Shown here in pieces: positions 1 through 6,140 of a stretch of DNA of 7,877 nucleotides; position 1 is the first letter of the stretch, and each line of letters opens with the position of its first letter. A model generated the notes under the pieces. That model was not told the DNA's origin. It saw nothing but the letters and a program-made list of their open reading frames with translations, and did no database searches. This DNA is from an uncultured Porphyromonadaceae bacterium (GTDB lineage: Bacteria > Bacteroidota > Bacteroidia > Bacteroidales > Muribaculaceae), in assembly GCA_905193995.1 (NCBI GenBank), contig CAJJQT010000083.1, positions 1 to 7,877 on the forward strand, given 5' to 3'. A program made the translations under genes and the position numbers.

Positions 1-147
1 CGCGCCGAAGTCGTAAGAGCCGGAGCGGCCAGGAATGGTGATCTTACGAGCTCGCTTTGGAGGAAGCAAGTAGTCATAAGCAATCACCATCAGGCCCCAG
101 TCGTCTACGCTGTTATACCTGCCGAAGCTAAAGCTATCGCCGGTCAT
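1..147 (-). CDS. Distal tail protein, N-terminal part (partial, runs off the window)
   Basis: Forty-nine codons are visible from an ATG at 147-145 that overlaps the tape measure stop as ATGA; the frame stays open to the window edge. The residues MTGDSFSFGRYNSVDDWGLM and then YDYLLPPKRARKITIPGRSG with SYDFGA match the start of Dit-type proteins (Sipho_tail/phage tail component family), whose hallmark is a PxxR/K...IPGR.G.YDF segment near residue 40. Dit forms the hexameric hub joining the tail tube to the baseplate and receptor-binding apparatus and is the normal gene after the tape measure. An AAGGGGG stretch lies about 11 nt before the start, inside the tape measure gene. The C-terminal part, and any carbohydrate-binding insertion it may have, cannot be seen. 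Confidence 0.88.
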   Translation of the reverse strand, partial: MTGDSFSFGRYNSVDDWGLMVIAYDYLLPPKRARKITIPGRSGSYDFGA

Positions 148-2834
148 GTCGGTGCAAGCCCCCTTCTTCGGATTTCGCGCGCTGTTTCAGCGCCGATTTG
201 CTTACCTACGCGGCGCGCGTCCTCTTCGGAGCCGTCGCCGTTATAGGTCACATAGACAATGATTCCGTTGTCGTTGGTAATGGTCTGCGAGTGGTTACCG
301 CCGCCAGAACCGGAGTTTGCTGTGAGCGCGAGCTTACTGCTGAGTCCGCCGACTTCGGTCGCGACGGAGACATTCGCGTCATCGATCAGGTCTTGAAGCT
401 GCGCGCGCATATCGTCGGTCAGCTCAGGCATGGCCTGATTGACACCCTTGCCGATTCCAGGAGGAATCCAGCGACCGACTTCCTTGGCGAACACCTTAGA
501 CGGCGACGAGATGCCGAGCGCAGACTTGATCGCGTTGAGCGCGCTGTTTGCGACGTTCTTTGCAGCCTGGACGAGCGTACCGACTGCGTTCGAGACGCCA
601 TTAGCGATACCCTCGATGATATTGCGGCCGAGGTCAAGCCAGTTGGTATTTGTGATCGTGTCCCAAACCTGGCTGACGAGATCGCTTGCGGCCTGCCCTA
701 AGTTGGAAAACAGGCTCTTAATGCCCTCAATGATCTTTGTGAGAATTTCCGAGCCCTTCTTAAACCACTCGGTATTTGTGATCTTGTCGGTGATCTTCTT
801 GACGAGATCACTTGCCGTTTGGCCGAGCGTTGTAAAAATGCTCTTAATGCCCTCGATGATTTTTGTAAGGACTTCAGCACCCTTCTGGAACCACTCTGTG
901 TTTGTGATCTTGTCCCAAATCGTCGAGACGATCTTGCCCGCGGCCTCGAAGAGCGAGCCGATCAGGGAGAGAATACCCTTAACGAGCGACTCGAGAATCT
1001 GCGCGCCGAGTGCAAGCCAGTCGGTCTCAAAAATCGTGTCGACCAGAGCGTCCACGAGATCAAGCGCAGCATCGATCAAGTCGGGCAGCGCCTCGATTAG
1101 GCCTTCGGCAATCGCAAGGGTCAGCTCGATCGCAGCGTCGACCAGGAGCGGCAGATTGTCGAGCAAGCCCTGCGTGAGGGCGTTTAAGAGCGTGATCGCG
1201 CACTCGATAATCTGCGGCAGGTTATCAAGAATCGCGGTGACGAGATTCTCAATAATGACGGGGGCCGCCTCAATGATAACCGGCACCGCGGCAATCAGGC
1301 CTTCGACAAGGCCAGTCAGCAGCGCGAGCGCGGCGTCAATGAGGGCGCTGATATTTTCCGCGCTGAGGAGTCCTTCAACGAATTGCAGGACTGCCTCGAC
1401 CGCGGCAGGAATCAGCGTGGGCGCCTCTTTCGCAAGGCTGTCCGCGAGAGCGGTGATGATCTCAAGGGCTGCGAGCGCCAGGTCTCCGAGAATGGAGCCG
1501 AGCCCGCTGACTAAAACCTTGCCGATCTCAATCGCGCTGTTTACGAGTGTCTTCTTGTTCTTGAGTAGGCCAGAGATAAGACTCTTAATGACCTTGACGC
1601 CAATGTCGATGAACTTCGGCAGCTCGCTTGTGATCTTGAGGAGAACCTCAGAGAGTACGTCGCCCGCGGCCGAGACAAGACCTTCCAGGCCATTCTCGTT
1701 GAGCGCCTCGGAGAGTTGCCCGACGAGCTCGGTTGCAAACTGGACCGTATCACGGAGCGGAGCCTGCAGGTTTTCATATACGCCGATGCCGAGCCCCTCA
1801 AGGGCCGACTTCATAATCGTAATATCGCCTTGCAGGTTATCGAGCTGCGTGTCAGCCATGTTCTGCATGGCGCCCGCGCTGTCGTCGATCGCAGTTGTCA
1901 GGTTATCGAACTCTTCGCCGCAGCCGGCGAGAAGAGCCTGCGCGGATTTCAGGTCGACCTTGTTGAAAATCTCGTTGAGGACCTTCGTCTTTTCGCCCTC
2001 AGTCATACCCGACAGCGCGGAGTCAAGATCGCGGAAGACCTCATTGAGCGGACGCATATTGCCGGCCGCGTCATAGACTTCCAGACCCAGGGCCGACATA
2101 GCATCCGCAGCTTTATCCGTAGGCGCGGACAAAGCGAGAATAACATTTCGTAAAGCCGTGCCGCCCTCGGCGCCCTTAATGCCTCGGTTTGCGAGGACAC
2201 CGAGCGCTGCGTTCAGCTCAGTTGTGCCGCCGGCCAGGCTCTTCGCCGTGCCGCCGACAGTAAGAATCGCCTCGCCGAGCTGACCGACGCTGGTATTTGC
2301 CTTGCTGGCGGTTTTCGCCATCTTATCGCCGAACTCGGTCAGATTTGCGCTGCTTGCCTCGATACCGAGCGCGGCCATTGCGTCGGTCGCGAGATCGGAA
2401 GCGTAGGCGAGGTCAAGACCACCTGCGGCGGCCAGGTTCAGGACCGAAGGCAGAACGTCCGCGGAGGTTGCGGCGTCGTAGCCGGCCAGAGCCAGATAGT
2501 TTAGAGCATCAGCAGCCTCGGACGCGCTGAACGCAGTCGTTGCGCCTGCGTCTTTTGCGGCCTGAGACAGAAGCTCGAACTCTTCCGAGCCGTTGCGAAT
2601 GTCCTCGACCGTGAGGCCCATTGTTGCGGCAACCTGCGACATACTGGACTCAAAACCGGAGCCAACCTTCACAGCGGCGGTGGCTACGCCGGCAACGGCG
2701 GTCGTAACAGCCGCAACCGCAGTCGTAACACCCTTTAGGGCGGTAGAGGCAATACTGCCAAGACCAGAGAGAGCGCTTTTGAATTTACTGGAATCGCCCT
2801 CAATGTCGATAATGACGGAGCCGTCATTTGCCAT
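144..2834 (-). CDS. Tail tape measure protein (TP901-1-type)
   Basis: The 896-residue protein sets tail length and is ejected ahead of the DNA. Order of parts: N-terminal MANDGSVIIDIEGDSSKFKS; an Ala/Val/Thr-rich helix (about 34-57); the TP901-type core (about 60-345) with TTAFSASEAADALNYLALAG (99-118) and GIKGAEGGTALRN (218-230); a long hydrophobic helical region (about 385-600) with 22-residue periodicity; four 42-residue repeats (598-765); the conserved GISSPSKVFAKEVGRWIPPG motif (774-793) typical of these tape measures; and a polar C-terminal tail ending AREIRRRGLAPT. The length predicts a tail near 130 nm using the usual rule of about 0.15 nm per residue. No lysozyme, peptidase or other enzymatic insert is visible. 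AAAGGTGG precedes the ATG at 2834. The stop overlaps the next start as ATGA. Confidence 0.96.
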   Translation of the reverse strand: MANDGSVIIDIEGDSSKFKSALSGLGSIASTALKGVTTAVAAVTTAVAGVATAAVKVGSGFESSMSQVAATMGLTVEDIRNGSEEFELLSQAAKDAGATTAFSASEAADALNYLALAGYDAATSADVLPSVLNLAAAGGLDLAYASDLATDAMAALGIEASSANLTEFGDKMAKTASKANTSVGQLGEAILTVGGTAKSLAGGTTELNAALGVLANRGIKGAEGGTALRNVILALSAPTDKAADAMSALGLEVYDAAGNMRPLNEVFRDLDSALSGMTEGEKTKVLNEIFNKVDLKSAQALLAGCGEEFDNLTTAIDDSAGAMQNMADTQLDNLQGDITIMKSALEGLGIGVYENLQAPLRDTVQFATELVGQLSEALNENGLEGLVSAAGDVLSEVLLKITSELPKFIDIGVKVIKSLISGLLKNKKTLVNSAIEIGKVLVSGLGSILGDLALAALEIITALADSLAKEAPTLIPAAVEAVLQFVEGLLSAENISALIDAALALLTGLVEGLIAAVPVIIEAAPVIIENLVTAILDNLPQIIECAITLLNALTQGLLDNLPLLVDAAIELTLAIAEGLIEALPDLIDAALDLVDALVDTIFETDWLALGAQILESLVKGILSLIGSLFEAAGKIVSTIWDKITNTEWFQKGAEVLTKIIEGIKSIFTTLGQTASDLVKKITDKITNTEWFKKGSEILTKIIEGIKSLFSNLGQAASDLVSQVWDTITNTNWLDLGRNIIEGIANGVSNAVGTLVQAAKNVANSALNAIKSALGISSPSKVFAKEVGRWIPPGIGKGVNQAMPELTDDMRAQLQDLIDDANVSVATEVGGLSSKLALTANSGSGGGNHSQTITNDNGIIVYVTYNGDGSEEDARRVGKQIGAETAREIRRRGLAPT
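540..1043 (-). repeat. Four tandem 126-bp (42-residue) repeats inside the tape measure gene
   Basis: Four consecutive 126-bp units encode tape measure residues 598-639, 640-681, 682-723 and 724-765. Each opens with a [VWT]D.I..T.W signature (VDTIFETDW, WDKITNTEW, TDKITNTEW, WDTITNTNW). On the plus strand the anchor ggtatttgtgatc or its variants begins at 645, 771, 897 and 1023, exactly 126 bp apart. Units 2 and 3 are almost identical in protein sequence (about 34 of 42 residues), which suggests a recent duplication, while units 1 and 4 have diverged. In-frame gain or loss of units would change tail length stepwise. Confidence 0.92.
1032..1433 (-). repeat. 22-residue hydrophobic helical repeats in the tape measure protein
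   Basis: Tape measure residues about 468-601 show degenerate repeats of 22 residues (one unit is 24), seen as AKEAPTLIPAAVEAVLQFVEGL-like units. The clearest are LDNLPQIIECAITLLNALTQ, LDNLPLLVDAAIELTLAIAE and IEALPDLIDAALDLVDALVD, each followed by two more residues. A proline recurs at position 5 followed by a hydrophobic, Ala/Leu/Ile-rich helix. This is the membrane-active or bundle-forming segment common in tape measures; the last unit overlaps the first 42-residue repeat by four residues. Confidence 0.75.
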
Positions 2835-2863
2835 GTTTCCACCACCTTTTCAGTGGCGTCATC

Positions 2864-2880
2864 GGCAACTAAGGCAACTA
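2864..2880 (-). repeat. 9-bp tandem duplication carrying a second in-frame stop codon
   Basis: The plus-strand sequence ggcaacta occurs twice, at 2864-2871 and 2873-2880, with a 9-bp period. On the minus strand this gives TAG TTG CCT TAG TTG CC directly at the end of the zinc-ribbon gene, so its stop is followed three codons later by a second in-frame TAG. Probably a small slippage duplication. Confidence 0.7.
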
Positions 2881-3033
2881 CTTGACGCGAATCTCGAATA
2901 ATTTCTTACAATTTCGGCCCTTGCAGCGAACAAAAACGCCTGCGCACTTCGCGTCGGGCGCGAGGTACACAGGCATTTCATATCCACAAAAAGGGCACTT
3001 GAGCTTTACGCGCTCAGGCTTTTCCTTTTCCAT
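2878..3033 (-). CDS. Small Cys-rich zinc-ribbon protein of unknown function
   Basis: A 51-residue basic protein with five cysteines. With the start chosen here they are C13 and C16 (LKCPFCGYEMP), C30 (PDAKCAGVF) and C37 and C42 (RCKGRNCKKLFEI); C13/C16 and C37/C42 are the likely metal-binding pairs of a zinc ribbon. It recalls small Com-like or Cys-rich KTR-type phage and mobile-element proteins in general form, but I cannot name a family. The start is the ATG at 3033-3031, preceded by a perfect AAGGAGG (3037-3043) but with only 3 nt spacing; the earlier in-frame ATG at 3060 lacks any ribosome binding site and would add nine residues. The gene overlaps the end of Gp15 by 20 nt and ends 43 nt before the tape measure gene. 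Nucleic-acid binding or a late regulatory role is only a guess. Confidence 0.75.
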   Translation of the reverse strand: MEKEKPERVKLKCPFCGYEMPVYLAPDAKCAGVFVRCKGRNCKKLFEIRVK

Positions 3034-3625
3034 AAACCTCCTTGAAACGATCGGCAACATATCTCTTGATCGCGGCGTCGCGCTCGCTGAGAGTCAACTT
3101 GTGATCGACTGCGCCGCGCTCGGGAATTGCGTACTTTGCGCGCCGAGTCTCAAACTGCTTTTTCTGCTTGGCGCTCATGCCTTCCGTGCTGCCGGTCCGG
3201 TAATAAACACGCTGCTTGAAGGGGGTATCGTCAGGAAGCCCGAGCATCAGCTCGCGGAAGGCCCACCAGTGAAGGTCCTCCTGCAAGAGGTCGATGCCAT
3301 AGGCCTCGCGGAATGAGGTATAGAGCGCATCGGCGTCGATCTCAAAATCGTAGCTCCTGCGAGAGGGCTTGAGGTTTTGCTTGTCGCTTTCCTCCTTCTC
3401 GTGAGGCTTGCCGAGACAATAAAACCAGAGAGCTTGTTTGACTGCCTCGTCATACGGCTGCGGCCAGTTATCACCGAAGAACGTTGTCAAGACGTTCTCC
3501 GGTGTAAGCTGGTCGTCAAGAGCCAAAAGCTCAAACCGCATTCCGACGCGGAAGCTCGTATTGATGGGAACCTCACGACCGCCGACTTTTACCGCATACG
3601 GCAACGGGGTCGTTAGGAGATTCAT
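3014..3625 (-). CDS. Bacteriophage Gp15 family protein (second tail chaperone component)
   Basis: The 203-residue product matches the Gp15 family (PF06854) by pattern: an N-terminal LTTPLPYAVKVGGREVPINTS followed by FRVGMRFELLALDD, then FFGDNWPQPYDEAVKQALWFY, a charged linker (about 73-88), SYDFEIDADALYTSFREAYG followed by IDLLQEDLHWWAFRELMLGL, and a basic C-terminal helix with KQKKQFETRRAKYAIP and AIKRYVADRFKEVYGKGKA. In Gram-positive siphophages Gp15 lies between the gpG-like chaperone and the tape measure, and is regarded as the counterpart of the T part of lambda gpGT. Its ATG overlaps the upstream TGA as ATGA, with only GGAG one base away and a weak AAGAG further upstream, so it is probably translated by termination-reinitiation. 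It overlaps the following zinc-ribbon gene by 20 nt. Confidence 0.9.
   Translation of the reverse strand: MNLLTTPLPYAVKVGGREVPINTSFRVGMRFELLALDDQLTPENVLTTFFGDNWPQPYDEAVKQALWFYCLGKPHEKEESDKQNLKPSRRSYDFEIDADALYTSFREAYGIDLLQEDLHWWAFRELMLGLPDDTPFKQRVYYRTGSTEGMSAKQKKQFETRRAKYAIPERGAVDHKLTLSERDAAIKRYVADRFKEVYGKGKA
3037..3043 (-). promoter_or_regulatory. Ribosome binding site deciding the start of the zinc-ribbon gene
   Basis: AAGGAGG on the minus strand, 3 nt before the ATG at 3033-3031 and inside the end of Gp15. No comparable site precedes the upstream in-frame ATG at 3060, so this site supports the shorter 51-residue product. The spacing is shorter than usual, which may lower expression. Confidence 0.7.
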
Positions 3626-4035
3626 GCTCCGTGTCTCTTATGCTTTGCGCGACGCTGCGCGCGATTGACCGGCGTGATCGGGGGCTTGGACGCGTAGGAC
3701 GCAGCCACGCCGCGCAATGCGGTGTTGATCTCATCGGTGATATACTTGAACACGTCGCAGGCGTCCCAGAAGGTATAGCCTTCCTTCATGCCGAGAATCT
3801 GGTCGGACATGCCCTCGCCGAGAATCTCGTCGATCGCGTCCATCACAGAATCGCAAAGGTCGTCGAGCGTATGCTCCTTATTGTCGGAGTCCTTCGCGGC
3901 CTGAGACACGCGAAGCAGTTCCTTCGCGGCGTCCTGTACCTTCTTCTGAACCTCGTCGGTCAGAGGCACAACGCACTTAATCTGATCGCAGAAATTAAGC
4001 TCGACCTGGCGAGCGGAAAACTGAAACATTGCCAT
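3622..4035 (-). CDS. Tail assembly chaperone, gpG-like
   Basis: This 137-residue acidic, helical protein follows the major tail gene and precedes Gp15 and the tape measure, the position of the gpG-type chaperone that coats the tape measure before tube assembly. It begins MAMFQFSARQVELNF with a short beta start, then charged helices (EVQKKVQDAAKELLRVSQAA, LDDLCDSVMDAIDEILGEGM, YTFWDACDVFKYITDEINTA), and finishes in a basic tail (NRAQRRAKHKRHGA). An AAGGAGG (4045-4051) lies before the ATG at 4035; a second ATG two codons later is possible. The stop overlaps the Gp15 start as ATGA. I found no slippery heptamer near the end, and the Gp15 frame has a TAA only 15 nt before its ATG, so a lambda G/GT-type -1 frameshift is not supported. 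The family is inferred from position and helical, acidic character. Confidence 0.75.
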   Translation of the reverse strand: MAMFQFSARQVELNFCDQIKCVVPLTDEVQKKVQDAAKELLRVSQAAKDSDNKEHTLDDLCDSVMDAIDEILGEGMSDQILGMKEGYTFWDACDVFKYITDEINTALRGVAASYASKPPITPVNRAQRRAKHKRHGA

Positions 4036-4057
4036 TTGTCAAATCCTCCTTCTTAAA

Positions 4058-4558
4058 TTACGTCGCGGAGTAGGTGTACTCAGCGGGCGCGGCGTTGGAC
4101 TTCTTGACGTCAATGTCGATGCTCGCGCTCTCGCCGGCGGAACCGCTGCCGTCAGAGTTAACGATGATGGACGCCTCGCCGGTTTCGCCCTTGCCGTTCA
4201 GCAAGCAGAAATAGACGTACTTGCGAATGACCGCGGAGCCAGTGCCGTACATGACGGCATGGGAGAGGGCAAAGTCCTGGAAGTCATCGCCGATATAGCG
4301 ATCGCCGGAGACCTTAAAGGCTCTCTGGTTGCCGGTCTTCATGGTGGACTGACCGGCGCGGATATAGGTCTTGTCCTGCGTGATCGGGTTGAGGTTGGCG
4401 TCAAGGCCGGTCACGCCAAGCTGCGCGACCGCGTAGTCCTTAACCGTAGCGGAGCCGTCCGCGGAGCAATCGATCGCGAGGACAAAATCGTCGTTGGTGA
4501 CGAAGCCCTCAAAAGTCGAACTCGGCGTATGGGTCGCCATCAGCTCGGAAAGTTTCAT
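4058..4558 (-). CDS. Major tail (tube) protein
   Basis: A 166-residue beta-rich protein located between the tail terminator and the tail chaperone genes, the standard place of the tail tube protein. Features are an N-terminal MATHTPSSTFEGFVTNDDF, a loop with LDANLNPITQDKTYIRAGQSTMKTGNQ (about 54-81), the FKVSGDRYIGDDFQDFAL segment, and a C-terminal hairpin YVYFCLLNGKGETGEASIIV followed by a Gly/Ser-rich linker and SIDIDVKKSN. Tube proteins stack as hexameric rings around the tape measure; this one is shorter than lambda gpV (246 residues) and carries no extra C-terminal Ig domain. AAAGGAGAT (4567-4575) lies 8 nt before the ATG, and the start overlaps the upstream stop by ATGA. A 22-nt gap follows, within which lies the chaperone ribosome binding site. 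Confidence 0.85.
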   Translation of the reverse strand: MKLSELMATHTPSSTFEGFVTNDDFVLAIDCSADGSATVKDYAVAQLGVTGLDANLNPITQDKTYIRAGQSTMKTGNQRAFKVSGDRYIGDDFQDFALSHAVMYGTGSAVIRKYVYFCLLNGKGETGEASIIVNSDGSGSAGESASIDIDVKKSNAAPAEYTYSAT

Positions 4559-4989
4559 ACGGTGCGATCTCCTTTCTGGAAATAAGTTAGTTTGAGTTGA
4601 AGCTGATACCGCGCCGTGCCGTGCTCGTCGACGACGAACGGGTACGCGGTGGAGCTGATCTCGATTGACCGGACCGTTCGGCCCGTGCCAATATCAGGGA
4701 ATTGCCGGAGCTTGCTCTTGCGCTCAAGCCAAGCGGCGAGGCCCTCATAGAAGGCCTGGTTATCTACGTTCTGCACGATATTATCGCTGTAAAACTCTCG
4801 ACTTGATACGCAAAAGAGGAACTGCCGAATAGAGCTGCCGTCAAGATAGCGCTTGACGATCTCCGTTGTCGGCACGGTATCGACCGAATAGCTCTTCGCA
4901 GCCTCCGGCAAAAAATCAACGCTGAGCCGGCCGTCAGCCAGTCCCTCGTAGGTTTTTAGCCAAGCGCGAACGCCATCAATGATCGTCAT
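4555..4989 (-). CDS. Tail terminator protein (minor capsid protein 3-like)
   Basis: The 144-residue alpha/beta protein starts MTIIDGVRAWLKTYEGL, continues with LSVDFLPEAAKSYSVDTVP and a YLDGSSIRQFLFCVSSREFY strand, then NQAFYEGLAAWLERKSKLRQFP, and closes with VRSIEISSTAYPFVVDE and ARYQLQLKLTYFQ. This helix-strand-strand-helix-strand-strand order is that of phage tail terminators (Minor_capsid_3, PF12691-like; the gpU-type fold), which form a hexameric ring that stops tail-tube growth and joins it to the head. Position between Minor_capsid_2 and the major tail gene agrees. A strong AGGAGG (4999-5004) lies 9 nt before the ATG. Both ends overlap neighbours by ATGA. Homologues are sometimes given misleading enzyme or resistance names in databases; nothing here suggests an enzyme. 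Confidence 0.83.
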   Translation of the reverse strand: MTIIDGVRAWLKTYEGLADGRLSVDFLPEAAKSYSVDTVPTTEIVKRYLDGSSIRQFLFCVSSREFYSDNIVQNVDNQAFYEGLAAWLERKSKLRQFPDIGTGRTVRSIEISSTAYPFVVDEHGTARYQLQLKLTYFQKGDRTV

Positions 4990-5390
4990 TTTGCTCTACC
5001 TCCTACATAAGCGGCGAAGTCTCTCTTGAGATCGCCCCCACGGTCTGCAAGCATACGCTTATCCCATTCTTTACCTCGCATCGGCGCGCCGTGGTAGTTG
5101 AGCGCTCGGCCTGAATAGCTCTTTGGCGCTCGACCTACCATAGCGAGGCCGACATAAACATAATGGGCGTACGGCCCTGGATAGGTGACTTTGCTGCCGT
5201 CAGGGGCGATCTGCTTTTGATTCTTCAAATGCGCTCCTGCGCCCGCGCTCATAGGAACGTACGGGTCGCAGTATTTCGCGACCGAAGTCGCGAGATATTT
5301 TCGCGCCTTGTTATCACTGCCGAGACCGTGCTTGGCAAGAATCTTACTCGGCGTGATGTTGACGCTTTTGATCTTGATTCCGAAACTCAT
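4986..5390 (-). CDS. Minor capsid protein 2-type head-tail joining protein
   Basis: The 134-residue basic protein shows the Minor_capsid_2 (PF11114) pattern: an N-terminal segment ending in the helix ARKYLATSVAKYCDPYVPM, then SAGAGAHLKNQ, the conserved TYPGPYAHYVYVGLAMVG core (about residues 69-86), an APKSYSGRALNYHG segment, and the C-terminal GKEWDKRMLADRGGDLKRDF helix. Proteins at this position correspond to the HK97 gp10-like tail-completion group and act at the head-tail interface. Its ATG overlaps the upstream stop as ATGA, and only a weak G-rich ribosome binding site (GGCGGTGAGCGG) precedes it, so translation probably depends on coupling to the gene before it. It overlaps the tail terminator gene by another ATGA at 4986-4989. 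Confidence 0.82.
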   Translation of the reverse strand: MSFGIKIKSVNITPSKILAKHGLGSDNKARKYLATSVAKYCDPYVPMSAGAGAHLKNQKQIAPDGSKVTYPGPYAHYVYVGLAMVGRAPKSYSGRALNYHGAPMRGKEWDKRMLADRGGDLKRDFAAYVGGRAK

Positions 5391-5734
5391 ACGCCGCTCA
5401 CCGCCACATGCGGAAGAGTCCCGCGCCGGTTGTCGGCGACCGCGGTGATCTGGAAATAAGTCGAGCCTTTGAGGTCTGCCGGCTTGAGTACCCCTGAAAT
5501 TTCCCCCTTGACCAGGTAGTCAAGTTTTTCAGGCAAGCAAGACGGAAGAACAGCCTCCGGGATTCGGACCTTATAAACGTTAACCGCTTTCGCGCCGTCA
5601 GCCGTGACCGCCGTTTCTGTCTTCGCATACCAACTGACACCCTGAATGGGGTAGCAAACATACAAGTCAGAATCGGCGGTCTTGACGGGGTGAACGAGCG
5701 TCACGAGCTCAGTGCAGGCGAGGAAGTCTTTCAT
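5387..5734 (-). CDS. Head-closure/minor capsid protein 1-like
   Basis: The 115-residue beta-rich protein begins TELVTLVHPV and contains IQGVSWYAKTETAV, VNVYKVRIPE and a VKGEISG segment, ending FQITAVADNRRGTLPHVAVSG. This pattern is typical of short head-completion proteins of Gram-positive siphophages, annotated Minor_capsid_1 (PF10665-like) or under DUF names; DUF6751 is a possibility I could not test. Such proteins form the stopper or head-closure ring between adaptor and tail. It overlaps the upstream adaptor by ATGA (5731-5734) and has a GGGAGGGG ribosome binding site 6 nt before the ATG. It also overlaps the next gene by ATGA, so the connector genes appear translationally coupled. The exact ring position in the connector is inferred from gene order. 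Confidence 0.72.
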   Translation of the reverse strand: MKDFLACTELVTLVHPVKTADSDLYVCYPIQGVSWYAKTETAVTADGAKAVNVYKVRIPEAVLPSCLPEKLDYLVKGEISGVLKPADLKGSTYFQITAVADNRRGTLPHVAVSGV

Positions 5735-6123
5735 CGGCGGCCCCTCCCGCGGAACAGGAGACCCGTAGGAGCGAGGTAGAGCCGAATTGCATTGCTCAAT
5801 CGGCCCTGCGCCGTTCCTGCGTTCTTCGACGCGCCTGCACTCGAAGCGCTGCCCGTCACATAGGTTCGCGAGATGCCGTCATTCGTCTCAGACGAAACAG
5901 GACCGCCGGACTCCTCGATATTTGCCTGGTCGGCGTACGCGCAAACGGCTGACATAACCGCTGTGCGTACGGACTCCGCCAGACGGGCCCAGCAAGCGCT
6001 GAGCCTATACTCAGTCATGGCGTCCGCAAAGAGGAACGCCTGAGACGCGAGCCGGTTGAAGGTATCTTCGTCCAGCTCGCCGCCGTAAGTGGTCTTATAC
6101 CACTCGTAGCTGACAACGACCAC
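5731..6123 (-). CDS. Head-tail connector/adaptor protein (gp6-like), GTG start
   Basis: This 130-residue protein lies directly after the capsid gene, where the adaptor that docks onto the portal ring is normally encoded. Residues about 5-75 are mostly helical, with the pattern of Phage_connect/gp6-like adaptors: WYKTTYGGELDEDTFNRLA, then AFLFADAMTEYRL and a long helix ending AVCAYADQANIE. The second half is Gly/Ser/Ala-rich (about 75-107), followed by a helix SNAIRLYLAPTGLLFRGRGRR that probably contacts the neighbouring ring. The start is GTG at 6123-6121; an in-frame TAA lies immediately upstream, so no earlier start is possible, and AAAGGCGG sits about 8 nt before it. The last four bases overlap the next gene as ATGA. 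The family call rests on length, helical pattern and position. Confidence 0.75.
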   Translation of the reverse strand: MVVVSYEWYKTTYGGELDEDTFNRLASQAFLFADAMTEYRLSACWARLAESVRTAVMSAVCAYADQANIEESGGPVSSETNDGISRTYVTGSASSAGASKNAGTAQGRLSNAIRLYLAPTGLLFRGRGRR

Positions 6124-6140
6124 TTACCGCACCGCCTTTC

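Noticed and set aside
540..1043. Possible CRISPR or intergenic repeat array
   Set aside because: The 126-bp repeats are in frame, have no unique spacers, and encode a degenerate protein repeat within the tape measure.
439..2076. A 545-codon plus-strand open frame antisense to the tape measure gene
   Set aside because: It is Ser/Arg/Ala-rich low-complexity sequence without any recognisable domain, lies wholly inside the well-supported tape measure gene, and is explained by G+C-rich, repetitive coding on the other strand.
3034..3060. Longer zinc-ribbon protein starting at the ATG at 3060
   Set aside because: No ribosome binding site precedes this ATG, whereas a perfect AAGGAGG precedes the internal ATG at 3033.
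3622..3680. Programmed -1 frameshift between the gpG-like chaperone and Gp15
   Set aside because: No slippery heptamer was found near the overlap, and an in-frame TAA lies 15 nt upstream of the Gp15 ATG.
2882..4056. Plus-strand open frames opposite the zinc-ribbon, Gp15 and chaperone genes (2882-3316, 3377-3616, 3631-4056)
   Set aside because: They are antisense to genes with clear families, show no convincing ribosome binding site or domain, and break the single-strand operon layout.
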